Shown here: positions 25,302 through 33,901 of the stretch, one piece after another
Position numbering within the stretch: position 1 is the first letter of the stretch
How the letters are laid out: the number at the start of each line of letters is the position of its first letter
From: Serinicoccus hydrothermalis
GTDB lineage: Bacteria; Actinomycetota; Actinomycetes; Actinomycetales; Dermatophilaceae
DNA length: 64,000 bases
Assembly: GCF_001685415.1 (NCBI RefSeq)
Contig: NZ_CP014989.1
Span: forward strand, 2,728,001 to 2,792,000
Direction: 5' to 3'
Made by a program: the position numbers and the translations under genes
Notes under the pieces: model-generated
Seen by the model: the letters and a program-made list of their open reading frames with translations, nothing else
Told to the model about the DNA's origin: nothing
Database searches by the model: none

Positions 25302-26831
25302 TCAGGGGACCGAACGGGTCGATCCGCGCAGGCGGATCGGCCCGTTCGTGCGTGCGCGGGGCGCTCCGGTCAGGGAGACGAGCCGCGCGAGGAGCACCAG
25401 CAGGGCCGTGAGACCGGTGAGCGCGATGAGCAGGACGGGCTCGGGAAGCAGGCCGGCTCCCCAGGACCAGGCGGTGGGAACCCCCATGGGGCTGCCGTAG
25501 GCATACCGTGCGAGCAGGTTGGGCAGCACGACGCACAGCGCCCCCAGGGCGGCGGGGCCGAGCAGACCGGCGACGCGGGAGGCGACCCGGTGGCGCCGGT
25601 CCGGCCACGACCTCGAGCGGACGAGCCCGACGGCGCCGGCGAGGACGACGAGCACCATGAGGACCGCCGAGACGGTCGCGGGTCGGATCAGGGACTGGTC
25701 GGGCAGCGTGCCGGTCCCGCCGGCCGCGTCGGCGGCCAGCGCCCGCGCGAGCGGCCCGGGTGCGCCGACGGTGTCCGCCAGGACGACCGCCGCGTCGCCG
25801 GTGGGCCGGCCGTCCGGCGCCCGGACGATCGACAGGTGCGAGGTCCAGGTGACCATCGCGCCGTCGTGCTCCAGGAAGCCGAACCCGTCCTGCTCCGCGA
25901 AGGACCACCCCAGGCCGTAGCCGCCGACGCCCTCCGTGCCGGGCTGCGCGGTGTGCAGCTCGCGCAGGTCCTCCGGGCTCAGGAGGCGCTCGCCGCCGGG
26001 TGCGCGGCCGTCCCCGGCCTGGAACCGGGCCCACCGGGCGAGGTCGTCGGCGGTGCTCACCATCCCGCCGGACCCGAGGCAGGTGTCGTGCGGCTCGGGG
26101 AAGGGCACCACCCGCCCGAAGACCGCGGTGTGTCCGGTCCCCACCCCCTCGACCTCGCCGGCGCAGTCGGGCACCGAGGTCGTCGCCCGCATCCCCAGCG
26201 GACCGAGCAGCTCGGCCTGGAGTACCGCGTCGAAGGGGTGTCCGGTCGCTCGCTCGACCGCGACAGCGGCGAGGGCATACCCGGTGTTGGAGTAGACGTG
26301 CCGGGTGCCGGGGTCGCTGCCCAGCGTCTCCTCGCGCAGGTCGGCGAGCAGCACCTCGGGGTCGGTCCAGCCGGGCTGCCCCAGGTCACGGGTGCTGCCG
26401 TCGCCGAGCCCGCTCGTGTGCGCGAGCAGCATCCGGAGGGTGATCCGCCCGGCCCGGTCGTCGGCCATCGTGAACTCGGGGAGGGTGGCGGTCAGCGGGG
26501 CGTCGAGGTCGAGCTCGCCGCGTCCGGCGAGCCGCATCACCACGGCCGCGGTGAACGACTTGGACAGGGAGGCGATGCGGAAGCGCGTGCCGCCGTCGAC
26601 ATCAGCCCCCTGCTCGTCCTGGCCGTAGCCGCTGACCTCGACCGTCCCGTCGTCGACGACCGCGACGGCGAGGGCGGAGGCCGGTGAGCGGTCGAGGTAT
26701 GCCTGCACCAGGCCCCGTGCCTCGTCCTGCGCCCCCGAGGCGGGTCGGGCACCTCCGACGGCCACCGTGACCAGGGCGAGGACCAGCAGGAGGAGCAAGA
26801 GGCGCACGACGAGGGCGGGTCGCGTGGTCAT
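25302..26831 (-). CDS. Serine hydrolase (class C beta-lactamase / PBP4* family) with membrane tail
   Basis: This 509-residue protein has an N-terminal hydrophobic signal (about residues 8-32), then a beta-lactamase-like domain with the SxxK motif SLSK (Ser88, Lys91), Tyr in YSNTGYAL (about 176) and LEHDGAMVTWTSH in place of a KTG box. The C-terminal ~130 residues hold three or four membrane helices. The domain faces the outside. Family members are esterases, D-aminopeptidases or carboxypeptidases; true beta-lactamase activity is unlikely. The last codons lie inside the terminator hairpin of the convergent tRNA-Ser gene. Confidence 0.88.
   Translation of the reverse strand: MTTRPALVVRLLLLLLVLALVTVAVGGARPASGAQDEARGLVQAYLDRSPASALAVAVVDDGTVEVSGYGQDEQGADVDGGTRFRIASLSKSFTAAVVMRLAGRGELDLDAPLTATLPEFTMADDRAGRITLRMLLAHTSGLGDGSTRDLGQPGWTDPEVLLADLREETLGSDPGTRHVYSNTGYALAAVAVERATGHPFDAVLQAELLGPLGMRATTSVPDCAGEVEGVGTGHTAVFGRVVPFPEPHDTCLGSGGMVSTADDLARWARFQAGDGRAPGGERLLSPEDLRELHTAQPGTEGVGGYGLGWSFAEQDGFGFLEHDGAMVTWTSHLSIVRAPDGRPTGDAAVVLADTVGAPGPLARALAADAAGGTGTLPDQSLIRPATVSAVLMVLVVLAGAVGLVRSRSWPDRRHRVASRVAGLLGPAALGALCVVLPNLLARYAYGSPMGVPTAWSWGAGLLPEPVLLIALTGLTALLVLLARLVSLTGAPRARTNGPIRLRGSTRSVP
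25311..25348 (+). terminator. Terminator after tRNA-Ser(CGA), inside the 3' end of the convergent gene
   Basis: A 17-bp stem (25311-25327 with 25332-25348, loop GCAG, one G-T pair) starts 19 bases after the tRNA. The bases also encode the final 13 or so residues of the serine hydrolase on the other strand, so the hairpin is constrained twice. Confidence 0.75.
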
Positions 26832-26935
26832 ACCCGGACGCTAGTGAGGGGCGGGCGCGGCATCGCCCGGGCCAGCACCCGAGCGGTCCGGGGGTTGACC
26901 CCCGCACGACCGCCCGGCATGAGGGTCGCCCGGGG

Positions 26936-27355
26936 TCAGGCGAGGCCCGAGGCGATGATGATGAGGATGACGGTCCACAGGAAGCCGAGCACGAGCATGC
27001 CCGTGCCGACGATGCCGAGGATCCGGGCCGCGGTGAGCTGCCCGTAGTTGGTCACGGCGTAGGGGGAGGCCTGCGACTCGCGGATCGCAGAGCGGGCCAT
27101 GACCCAGGCGATCGGACCCAGGATCGCCAGCCCGCAGCAGCTGAGGATGCCGAGCACGAGCGCGGCGGTGCCGCTCGGGTGGTTGTTCTGCCCGACCGGA
27201 CCCCACGGGGCGCCGGGGGCGACGGCATACGGGTGGCTCGCCGTCGGCCGCCCGGGCGGGATCGGCCGCTCGGTCGGTGTCGGCTCGGCGTAGGGGTCCT
27301 GCGGCTCGACCCCACCACCCGCGCGCGGTGTCGGCGGGGGCTCGAAGCGGAACAT
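26936..27355 (-). CDS. DUF4190 membrane protein
   Basis: This 139-residue protein has a Pro-rich cytoplasmic N terminus (about residues 1-60), then two membrane helices bracketing a short basic loop: GTAALVLGILSCCGLAILGPIAWVMA and LTAARILGIVGTGMLVLGFLW. This is the DUF4190 arrangement, common in actinobacteria and without known activity. The 104-base gap to the serine hydrolase start shows no recognisable signal. Confidence 0.82.
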   Translation of the reverse strand: MFRFEPPPTPRAGGGVEPQDPYAEPTPTERPIPPGRPTASHPYAVAPGAPWGPVGQNNHPSGTAALVLGILSCCGLAILGPIAWVMARSAIRESQASPYAVTNYGQLTAARILGIVGTGMLVLGFLWTVILIIIASGLA

Positions 27356-27407
27356 GGTCCCGAGCCTACGCCCTCGCCGGCCCCGCAGACCGTGTCCACA
27401 GGCGCCG

Positions 27408-27884
27408 TCAGGAGCGCAGCGCCTCCGCAGCGGCCGCGATGTCGGCCAGCTCGGTGCGCAGCGCCTTCTCGGTCATCTTCTGGCCCAGCGGGCCGACGAC
27501 GCGCAGCGCCAGCCGCTGCAGCGCGTTGGGGTCGGAGGTGCTGGCGCTGAACCGGATCGACAGCTGGGTCGCGGCCCCGTCGTCCTCGGGCTCCAGGGTG
27601 AGGGCGGTGCGGAAGACCGTGTTGCCCGAGCGGGCCTCGGTCACCGTCCGGCGCTCCGGGTCGTTGTCGACCACCCACATCTCCTGGGTGTCCGAGGCGC
27701 CCATCATCCGCCGCGTCTCGCGCCAGCCGGTGCCGACGGCATACGGGCCGAGGGTGAGGACGTGCAGGTCGGTGACCTGCGACAACCGCTCCTGCGCGTG
27801 CTCGAGGTCGGTGACGACCTCCCACACGGCGGCAGGCGGCGCCTCGACCCGGCGGCCGACCGAGACCTCGTGCGCGTCGCTCAT
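27408..27884 (-). CDS. SRPBCC (START/Bet v1-like) family protein
   Basis: This 158-residue protein is a probable helix-grip fold with a hydrophobic ligand cavity. It starts with the typical strand VSVGRRVEAPPAAVWEVVTDLEHAQE, contains GTGWRETRRM, and ends with a long C-terminal helix LGQKMTEKALRTELADIAAAAEAL. Such proteins bind lipids or polyketides, or act as stress proteins; the ligand here is unknown. The start overlaps the upstream LytR-C gene stop by four bases. Confidence 0.85.
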   Translation of the reverse strand: MSDAHEVSVGRRVEAPPAAVWEVVTDLEHAQERLSQVTDLHVLTLGPYAVGTGWRETRRMMGASDTQEMWVVDNDPERRTVTEARSGNTVFRTALTLEPEDDGAATQLSIRFSASTSDPNALQRLALRVVGPLGQKMTEKALRTELADIAAAAEALRS

Positions 27885-28402
27885 CCGTCCTCCCCCGTCT
27901 CCTCGGCGTCCTCGGCGGCGGGCAGGTCCTCCCAGGCCTCGCCGAGGATGAGGTCTACGCTGGCGTCCTCCCGCTCGTCCTGGACCAGCTCGACCTCCTG
28001 GGGGAGCGCGTCGGCGAGCAGCTGCGCCGCCTCGGCGCCGGAGGGTCCGTGCAGGATCTGCCCCGGTCCCTCGATGCTGGCGTCGGCGTTGTCGACCCCG
28101 TCCACGGTGAAGCCCCGCGCGGTGAGCCCGTCGCTGGCGCGGCCCGCGAGCCCCGCCCGCCCGGTGGAGTTGAAGACGTTGACGACAACGTCCTCCGCGG
28201 CCAGCGTGGGGGTCGGGGCAGCGACCGTCTGCTCGCTCTGGTCCGCCTCGCCCCCACCGAGGCCGAACCAGCCCTGCATGGTCGCCATGGCGATCACCAG
28301 GGCCAGCGCGAGCACGCCGAGCAGACCGACGATGACCATGGCTGCCCGGCGCCGCGCCCGGCGGGCGGCGGTGGACATACCAGCCGTGCGCACGTATCCC
28401 AC
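27881..28402 (-). CDS. LytR C-terminal-domain membrane protein
   Basis: This 173-residue protein has a basic N terminus, one membrane helix (about residues 22-43, MVIVGLLGVLALALVIAMA) and an extracytoplasmic LytR_C domain with VVVNVFNSTGRAGLAGRASDGLTARGF. This domain often follows LCP catalytic domains but here stands alone. The acidic tail overlaps the next gene by ATGA. An inner ATG at 28378 is possible. It probably belongs to envelope assembly; this is inference. Confidence 0.85.
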   Translation of the reverse strand: MGYVRTAGMSTAARRARRRAAMVIVGLLGVLALALVIAMATMQGWFGLGGGEADQSEQTVAAPTPTLAAEDVVVNVFNSTGRAGLAGRASDGLTARGFTVDGVDNADASIEGPGQILHGPSGAEAAQLLADALPQEVELVQDEREDASVDLILGEAWEDLPAAEDAEETGEDG

Positions 28403-28429
28403 GCCGAGGCTCCTTCCGACCGCAGCAGG

Positions 28430-28741
28430 CTAGCGACTCGCCGCGGTGTCCAGGTCGAGGACACGCCCGTGGACCGCGGGGCGGCCCTGCAGCGCGGCCC
28501 GCAGCGCACGGTGCAGGCCGTCCTCGAGGTAGAGCACGTCGCGCCACTTCACGACGTGGCAGAAGATGTCGCCGTAGAAGGTGGAGTCGGCCGACAGCAG
28601 CGCCCGCAGGTCCAGCTCGGCGCGGGTCGTGACGAGCTCGTCCAGCCGCAGCATCCGGGGCGGCAGGTGGGACCAGTCGCCGGGCTCGTCCAGGCCGTGG
28701 GAGGGGTAGGGCCGCTCCTCGCCCACGCCCTTGAAGATCAT
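28430..28741 (-). CDS. Conserved actinobacterial protein of the 'VapB-like' type
   Basis: This 103-residue protein belongs to a family widespread in actinobacteria, recognisable by DEPGDWSHLPPRMLRLDELVTTRAELDL, DSTFYGDIFCHVVKW and LYLEDGLHRALRAAL. Automatic pipelines often label it a VapB antitoxin, but no PIN toxin is adjacent and it has no visible DNA-binding motif, so I treat the role as unknown. It is 27 bases upstream of the LytR-C gene in the same direction and divergent from the HerA-like gene. Confidence 0.75.
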   Translation of the reverse strand: MIFKGVGEERPYPSHGLDEPGDWSHLPPRMLRLDELVTTRAELDLRALLSADSTFYGDIFCHVVKWRDVLYLEDGLHRALRAALQGRPAVHGRVLDLDTAASR

Positions 28742-28765
28742 GCGGTGCAGTCTAAAGTCAGCCGT

Positions 28766-30343
28766 GTGAGCGAGCAGAGCAGCAGCCAGGTCGACCTCCT
28801 GCGTGAGGGCTACACCTTCACCGACCCGAGCATCGTCCTCGGCGGGGCCGTCCCGGCGGACGGCGAGGCCGTGGCGAGCGAGGCGGTCGTCCGGCTCCCG
28901 CTGGCCTCGATGAACCGCCACGGCCTCGTGGCCGGCGCCACCGGCACCGGCAAGACGGTCACGCTGCAGGTGCTCGCCGAGCAGCTCTCCGACGCCGGGG
29001 TGCCGGTCTTCCTCGCCGACATCAAGGGCGACCTCACCGGGCTGGCCACGGCGGCCGAGGGCGGGGGCAAGGTCGAGGAGCGGATGGGCGAGCTCGCCCA
29101 GGAGTGGGAGGGCGCGGCATACCCGGTCGAGCTGCTCAACCTCGGCGGGCACGGGACCGGTACGCCGGTGCGCGCCACCATCACCGCCTTCGGCCCCACG
29201 CTGCTGTCGAAGGTGCTGCGGCTCAACAAGACCCAGGAGTCCAGCCTCGGGCTCGTCTTCTACTGGGCCGACCAGCAGGGGCTCGCGCTGCTCGACCTCA
29301 AGGACCTCATCGCGGTCATCCAGCACCTCGTCTCGGAGGAGGGCAAGGAGGACCTCAAGGGGCTCGGGGGCCTCGCGAGCTCCACCGCGGGCGTCATCCT
29401 GCGCGAGCTCATCGCGCTGTCCGCGGCCGGGGGCGACGTCTTCTTCGGCGAGCCGGAGTTCGAGACCGCCGACCTGCTGCGCACCACCGCCGACGGCGAG
29501 GGCGTCATCTCGCTGCTGGAGCTGCCGGGCGTCCAGGACAAGCCGGTGCTCTTCTCCACCTTCCTCATGTGGCTGCTGGCCGAGCTCTTCCAGGACCTGC
29601 CCGAGGTCGGCAACCCGGACAAGCCCAAGCTCGTCTTCTTCTTCGACGAGGCGCACCTGCTCTTCGACGACGCCTCCGACGCCTTCCTCGACTCGGTCGA
29701 GCAGGCGGTCCGGCTCATCCGCTCCAAGGGCGTCGGCGTCTTCTTCGTCACCCAGACGCCCAAGGACGTCCCCGACTCGGTGCTCGCCCAGCTCGGCAAC
29801 CGGGTCCAGCACGCGCTGCGCGCGCACACCCCGAACGACGCCAAGGCGCTCAAGGCGACCGTGTCCACCTTCCCCACCAGCGACTACGACCTCGAGGAGG
29901 TCCTCACCTCGCTGCGCACGGGGGAGGCGGTGGTGACGGTGCTCTCCGAGAAGGGGGCGCCGACACCGGTGGCGCGCACCATGCTTCGCGCGCCGCAGGC
30001 ACGGATCGGCCCCTCCGACGAGGAGGTCGTGCGGGCGGCGGTGGCCGGTTCCGCGCTGGCGAGCAAGTATGCCGAGGCGCTCGACCGCGAGTCCGCCTAC
30101 GAGCTGCTGTCGGCCAGGATGGAGGCGGCCACCAAGGCGGCGCAGGAGGCGCAGGCCGCGGAGGAGGCCGCGGCGGCGGAGAAGTCGCAGGAGCGCACGC
30201 GCGGCGGCCGGTCCCGCAAGGAGGACAAGGGGATGGTCGAGCAGGTCGTGTCCTCGACCGCCTTCCGGTCGATGCTGCGCTCTGCCGGCACCGTCATCGG
30301 CCGCGAGATCAGCCGCTCCATCTTCGGCACCCGGCGCCGCTGA
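28766..30343 (+). CDS. HerA-like ATPase (DUF853 helicase family)
   Basis: This 525-residue FtsK/HerA-superfamily ATPase has Walker A GATGTGKT (residues 57-64), Walker B KLVFFFDEAHLLFDD (about 289) and an arginine/sensor region with VFFVTQTPKDVP. The C-terminal 80 residues are an Ala/Glu/Lys coiled coil followed by a basic tail. DUF853 proteins are predicted DNA-translocating helicases of unknown duty; the usual NurA nuclease partner is absent. The start is GTG at 28766. It is monocistronic and closed by a hairpin terminator. Confidence 0.9.
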   Translation: MSEQSSSQVDLLREGYTFTDPSIVLGGAVPADGEAVASEAVVRLPLASMNRHGLVAGATGTGKTVTLQVLAEQLSDAGVPVFLADIKGDLTGLATAAEGGGKVEERMGELAQEWEGAAYPVELLNLGGHGTGTPVRATITAFGPTLLSKVLRLNKTQESSLGLVFYWADQQGLALLDLKDLIAVIQHLVSEEGKEDLKGLGGLASSTAGVILRELIALSAAGGDVFFGEPEFETADLLRTTADGEGVISLLELPGVQDKPVLFSTFLMWLLAELFQDLPEVGNPDKPKLVFFFDEAHLLFDDASDAFLDSVEQAVRLIRSKGVGVFFVTQTPKDVPDSVLAQLGNRVQHALRAHTPNDAKALKATVSTFPTSDYDLEEVLTSLRTGEAVVTVLSEKGAPTPVARTMLRAPQARIGPSDEEVVRAAVAGSALASKYAEALDRESAYELLSARMEAATKAAQEAQAAEEAAAAEKSQERTRGGRSRKEDKGMVEQVVSSTAFRSMLRSAGTVIGREISRSIFGTRRR

Positions 30344-30372
30344 GGGCATACCGCGGACCTGCCACGACGCAG

Positions 30373-30405
30373 AACGCCCCCGGACCGATGGTCCGGGGGC
30401 GTTCG
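30373..30405. terminator. Terminator after HerA-like gene
   Basis: A perfect 15-bp hairpin (30373-30387 with 30391-30405, loop GAT) lies 30 bases after the stop. It also lies just beyond the 3' end of the convergent tRNA-Ser(GGA), so it can serve both. Confidence 0.85.
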
Positions 30406-30427
30406 AGGTCCTCGGCGAGGACGCGGG

Positions 30428-30512
30428 CGGAGGATGGGGGATTTGAACCCCCGAGGGTTTTATCCCAACACGATTTCCAATCGTGCGCACTAGGCCGCTA
30501 TGCGAATCCTCC
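30428..30512 (-). tRNA. tRNA-Ser (anticodon GGA)
   Basis: This minus-strand class II tRNA has acceptor GGAGGAT/ATCCTCC, anticodon loop TTGGAAA (GGA), a long variable arm (TTGGGATAAAACCCTCG region) and T-loop GTTCAAATC. The CCA is not encoded. Confidence 0.95.
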
Positions 30513-30598
30513 GCCGACGAGGATAGCCGAGAGCCGTCGGGCCGCCCAAACCCGTACGCGGCTTGGAGTGCCTGCGGCCAGCGCCTAGACTGGAGCGT

Positions 30599-30688
30599 GG
30601 ACCCCTCGTGCGGTGGTACCTCGGTGAACTCCCCCAGGGCAGGAATGCAGCAAGGGCAGCCGAGCTCTTCCAGGTGCGCGAGGGGTTC
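30599..30688 (+). ncRNA. ffs: Signal recognition particle 4.5S RNA (small bacterial type)
   Basis: The sequence holds the invariant SRP apical domain: GGTGAACTCCCCCAGG, then GCAGGAATGCAGCAAGGG, then CAGCCGAGC. It is closed by a terminal stem between ACCCCTCG (30601-30608) and CGAGGGGT (30679-30686). The RNA binds Ffh and directs membrane-protein targeting. The ends are approximate. TAGACT at 30585-30590 fits a -10 box about ten bases upstream. Confidence 0.95.
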
Positions 30689-30701
30689 TTCATGCCCGGC
30701 T

Positions 30702-30727
30702 CGCGGCCCGGGACCGTCCGGGCCGCG
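30702..30727 (+). terminator. Terminator after ffs
   Basis: A 10-bp GC-rich stem (30702-30711 with 30718-30727, loop of six) lies between ffs and arcA, about 14 bases after the RNA. Confidence 0.65.
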
Positions 30728-30764
30728 TGGCAGGATGTCCGCACCCCCTGCGAAAGGACGCGCC

Positions 30765-32012
30765 ATGCCCCTCCACGTCGGCTCCGAGATCGGTCGGCTG
30801 CGTCAGGTCGTCGTGCACCGGCCCGGGCTGGAGATGCACCGTCTCACGCCGGAGAACAAGCACCGCTACCTCTTCGACGAGATCCTCTGGGTGGAGAAGG
30901 CGCAGGAGGAGCACGACTACTTCGTCCAGGTCATGCGCGAGCGCGGCGTGACCGTGCACCACTTCGACGCGCTGCTGCGCGAGGCGCTCGCGGTGCCGGA
31001 GGCCCGGGCGCACGTCCTCGGCCACAGCCTGGACGAGCGGCACGTCGGACCGCAGGCGGCCGAGGAGCTGCGTGCCATGTTCGACGACATGGACGACGCC
31101 GAGCTCGCGACCCACCTCATCGGCGGCATCACCAAGGCCGAGGTGATGGAGCGGATCGGGGCGCCGCACTCGCTGGTCGTCGACCAGTTCGGGACGCACG
31201 ACTCGGTGCTCGCGCCGCTGCCCAACCACCTCTTCACCCGCGACACCTCGGCCTGGGCCTACTCCGGCGTCGCGGTGAACTCGATGCACAAGAAGGCGCG
31301 CCGCCGCGAGACGGTCCACTACGACGCGATCTACCGCTACCACCCGATGTTCGCGGAGGCGGGGATGCAGTGGTGGAGCCACGGGGTCGACGACGGTCCC
31401 GCCACCGCCGAGGGCGGCGACATCCTCGTGCCGGGCCACGGCATGGTGCTCGTCGGGCTGTCCGAGCGGACGACGGCGATGGGGGTCGAGCGCCTGGCCC
31501 GCCGGCTGCTCGCCTCGGGGCAGGCGGAGCGGGTGGTCGCCCTCGACATGCCCAAGGCCCGCGCCGTCATGCACCTGGACACCGTCATGACGATGGTCGA
31601 CGAGCGGACCTTCACCCGCTACCTCGGCCTGCCCGACCTCACCTCGTGGACCATCACGGCCGCCGACGGCGAGCAGGGCGTCGACCCCGCCGACCTGCAC
31701 CTGGCGATCGAGCGGCACGAGCCGGAGCAGATGGAGCAGGTCATCGCGCGCGGCCTGGGCCTGGACGGGCTCCGGGTGCTCGCGGCCGACCAGGACCCGC
31801 GCGCCGCGGCCCGCGAGCAGTGGGACGACGGCTGCAACGTCCTCGCGCTCGAGCCGGGCGTCGTCGTCGGCTACCGCCGCAACCAGGTCACCAACGCCTA
31901 CCTGCGCGAGCAGGGGGTCGAGGTCATCGAGATCGACGGCTCCGAGCTGGGCCGGGGGCGTGGCGGCCCGCGCTGCATGTCCTGCCCGATCGAGCGCGAC
32001 CCCCTCGGCTGA
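30765..32012 (+). CDS. arcA: Arginine deiminase
   Basis: ArcA hydrolyses arginine to citrulline and ammonia. The 415-residue protein shows [12 protein letters not shown] (substrate Asp), [22 protein letters not shown] (catalytic His region) and the nucleophile Cys404 in [12 protein letters not shown]. The ATG at 30765 follows GAAAGGA at 30752-30758. No arcB, arcC or arcD gene is present, so the usual ATP-yielding pathway is not clustered here; the enzyme may serve ammonia release or arginine turnover. The stop overlaps the start of the next gene by one base (TGATG). Confidence 0.95.
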   Translation: MPLHVGSEIGRLRQVVVHRPGLEMHRLTPENKHRYLFDEILWVEKAQEEHDYFVQVMRERGVTVHHFDALLREALAVPEARAHVLGHSLDERHVGPQAAEELRAMFDDMDDAELATHLIGGITKAEVMERIGAPHSLVVDQFGTHDSVLAPLPNHLFTRDTSAWAYSGVAVNSMHKKARRRETVHYDAIYRYHPMFAEAGMQWWSHGVDDGPATAEGGDILVPGHGMVLVGLSERTTAMGVERLARRLLASGQAERVVALDMPKARAVMHLDTVMTMVDERTFTRYLGLPDLTSWTITAADGEQGVDPADLHLAIERHEPEQMEQVIARGLGLDGLRVLAADQDPRAAAREQWDDGCNVLALEPGVVVGYRRNQVTNAYLREQGVEVIEIDGSELGRGRGGPRCMSCPIERDPLG

Positions 32013-32371
32013 TGCCGGCGCGGCGCCGGGTGGACCCCGCGGCCGGTGAGCAGGCGCTCGCGGCGTGGGAGGCGGGGGAGGAGCTGGGTCGCGGGGTGCT
32101 CGCGACCGCGGTGCGCTACACGGTCGAGGAGCTCGCGACGCGCGCGCCCGGGAGGTCGGTGGAGGTGCGGATCCCCCCGTATGCCGCCGCCCAGGTCATC
32201 GAGGGCCCGCGCCACACCCGCGGCACCCCGACCAACGTGGTCGAGACCGACCCGCAGACCTGGCTCTCGCTGGTGACGGGTCGGACCACCTGGGCCGAGG
32301 CGGTCGCGAGCGGCGCGGTCCGGGCCTCCGGCCAGCGGGCCGACCTCACGGCATACCTGCCGCTACGCTGA
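32012..32371 (+). CDS. Sterol-carrier (SCP2-like) family protein
   Basis: This 119-residue protein matches the small actinobacterial 'sterol carrier family protein' group: VDPAAGEQALAAWEAG, VRYTVEELATRAPGRSVEVRIPPYAAAQVIEG, and LVTGRTTWAEAVASGAVRASGQRADL, the last being the SCP2-like helix-strand end. The ligand and role are unknown. Relatives are often found close to purF, which lies 6 kb downstream. Translation is coupled to arcA by the TGATG overlap. Confidence 0.8.
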   Translation: MPARRRVDPAAGEQALAAWEAGEELGRGVLATAVRYTVEELATRAPGRSVEVRIPPYAAAQVIEGPRHTRGTPTNVVETDPQTWLSLVTGRTTWAEAVASGAVRASGQRADLTAYLPLR

Positions 32372-32386
32372 GCCGAGGAGGACACC

Positions 32387-33214
32387 ATGTGCCGGTGGAT
32401 GGCGTGGTCGGGGCAGCCGCTCCCGGTGGACGAGCTGCTGTTCAAGACCCAGCACGGTCTGGTCGACCAGAGCCTGCACTCCAACTTGGGCCCCACGACG
32501 ACCAACGGGGACGGCTTCGGCCTGGGGTGGTACGGCTTCCCACGCGGACCGGCGCTCTACCGCAGCGTGTCCCCGGCCTGGTCCGACCCCAACCTGGCGC
32601 GCCTGGCGCCGCACCTGGAGTCCCCGCTCTTCCTCGCGCACGTGCGTGCCAGCACCGGGACCGACGTGCAGGAGACCAACTGCCACCCCTTCCAGCACGG
32701 CCGGTGGTTCTTCGTGCACAACGGGCACATCGCCGAGTTCGACCGCCTGCGCCGGGACCTCGTGCTGGCGGTCGCCCCCGAGCTGTTCCCCGAGATCGCC
32801 GGGTCGACCGACTCCGAGGTGATGTTCTTCCTGGCCCTGACGTTCGGCCTCGAGAGCGACCCGGTCGGGGCGCTGGAGCGCACGATCGGCCTCGTCGAGC
32901 AGACCGCGCGGGACCACGGTGTCGACCGCGCGGTGCAGGCGAGCATCGGGGTCAGCGACGGGGAGACCGTCTGGGCGGTGCGCCACTCGACCGAGCACCG
33001 TTCGCGCTCGCTCTTCGTCTCGGCCGACGCGCACGCCCTGCGCCGCCTGCACCCGGACAACCCGCGCCTGCAGAAGCTCCAGGACGGCGACCGGCTCGTC
33101 GTCTCCGAGCCCTTCTCCGACCTGCCGGGAGCCTGGCACGAGATCCCCGAGGCCTCGGTCCTCACCGTCCACCCGGGCGGCGGTCTGGACGTCGCGGACT
33201 TCCGTCCGAGCTGA
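32387..33214 (+). CDS. Class II glutamine amidotransferase (EgtC-like)
   Basis: This 275-residue Ntn-hydrolase has the nucleophile Cys2 exposed after Met removal (MCRWMAW), then GDGFGLGWYG, FLAHVRASTG, NCHPFQHGRWFFVHNGHI and STDSEVMFFL, the full glutamine-site pattern. EgtC homologues hydrolyse gamma-glutamyl amides in ergothioneine synthesis, but no egtA/B/D genes are nearby, so the substrate is open. AGGAGG sits 6-11 bases before the ATG. It is the last of a likely arcA-SCP2-GATase transcription unit. Confidence 0.9.
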   Translation: MCRWMAWSGQPLPVDELLFKTQHGLVDQSLHSNLGPTTTNGDGFGLGWYGFPRGPALYRSVSPAWSDPNLARLAPHLESPLFLAHVRASTGTDVQETNCHPFQHGRWFFVHNGHIAEFDRLRRDLVLAVAPELFPEIAGSTDSEVMFFLALTFGLESDPVGALERTIGLVEQTARDHGVDRAVQASIGVSDGETVWAVRHSTEHRSRSLFVSADAHALRRLHPDNPRLQKLQDGDRLVVSEPFSDLPGAWHEIPEASVLTVHPGGGLDVADFRPS

Positions 33215-33237
33215 GCGGGCAGGGCCTAGGACCCGCC

Positions 33238-33834
33238 CTACTCCTCGGGCGGCAGCGGGAAGAGCAGCTGGTAGAGCTTGACCCGCCGGGTCCCGTCCTC
33301 CCCGTCCCGCGTGCGGCGCTCCTTGGCCCGCTCCAGGTGCTCGGCCGTCGCGGCGGCGATGGCCTCGCCGAGGGCGTCCGCCTCCTCGACGGTCAGCATG
33401 GCGGTCGCCTCGTTGGAGGTGGCGACCCCGGCCCATGCCTCGTCCTCGGTCTCCATCCGGGCGACCCACTCCTGCACCCGGGCGTTGCGCATCTCCATCT
33501 GGTGGAGCACGACCGTCTGGGCGGCGGTGCGGGCGGCGGCATCCTGCCCGGCCGCGTCCCGGCCGAAGGAGAAGCCGACGCTGGTCCACCAGCGCTCCCG
33601 CGCCGACCCGCGTGCGGTGTCCTCCTCGACGAGCCCGTGCCGCTCGAGCTGGCGCAGGTGGTAGCTGGTCTGCCCGGTGTTCTCCCCCATGGCCCTGGCG
33701 AGCATGGAGGCGGTGGCCGCGCCGTGGTCCTTGAGGTAGTCGTACATCTGCAGCCGCAGGGGGTGGGCGAACGCCTTGAGGGTGGCCGCGTCGACGGCAC
33801 GGGCGTGGTGTGGGGAGGGCTTGCGCGCGGGCAT
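33238..33834 (-). CDS. ArsR-type winged-helix regulator
   Basis: This 198-residue protein has an N-terminal winged helix-turn-helix (about residues 15-80): LKAFAHPLRLQMYDYLKDHG, TASMLARAMGENTGQTSYHLRQLERHGLVEE. The C-terminal part is helical and charged and presumably mediates dimerisation or effector binding. It is divergent from the MFS gene at 33902, and the 67-base gap holds three repeats of CTTTGCA, so it most likely represses that transporter. The inducer is unknown. Confidence 0.88.
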   Translation of the reverse strand: MPARKPSPHHARAVDAATLKAFAHPLRLQMYDYLKDHGAATASMLARAMGENTGQTSYHLRQLERHGLVEEDTARGSARERWWTSVGFSFGRDAAGQDAAARTAAQTVVLHQMEMRNARVQEWVARMETEDEAWAGVATSNEATAMLTVEEADALGEAIAAATAEHLERAKERRTRDGEDGTRRVKLYQLLFPLPPEE

Positions 33835-33847
33835 GGTCCAGAAATAC

Positions 33848-33882
33848 CTTTGCAGAGATTACTTTGCACAACATCTTCTGCA
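33848..33882. promoter_or_regulatory. Candidate operator: three direct CTTTGCA-type repeats
   Basis: CTTTGCA occurs at 33848-33854 and 33862-33868, and a variant CTTCTGCA at 33875-33882, spaced about 14 bp. They fill the regulator/MFS divergent gap, the most AT-rich patch nearby. The function is inferred from position. Confidence 0.5.
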
Positions 33883-33901
33883 CCCAGGATAGGGGACTGC
33901 C

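Noticed and set aside
28430-28741. Toxin-antitoxin system from the VapB-like label
   Set aside because: No PIN or other toxin gene is adjacent, and the protein lacks a visible DNA-binding motif.
30765-32012. Complete arginine deiminase pathway cluster
   Set aside because: Only arcA is present; no ornithine carbamoyltransferase, carbamate kinase or antiporter lies in the window.
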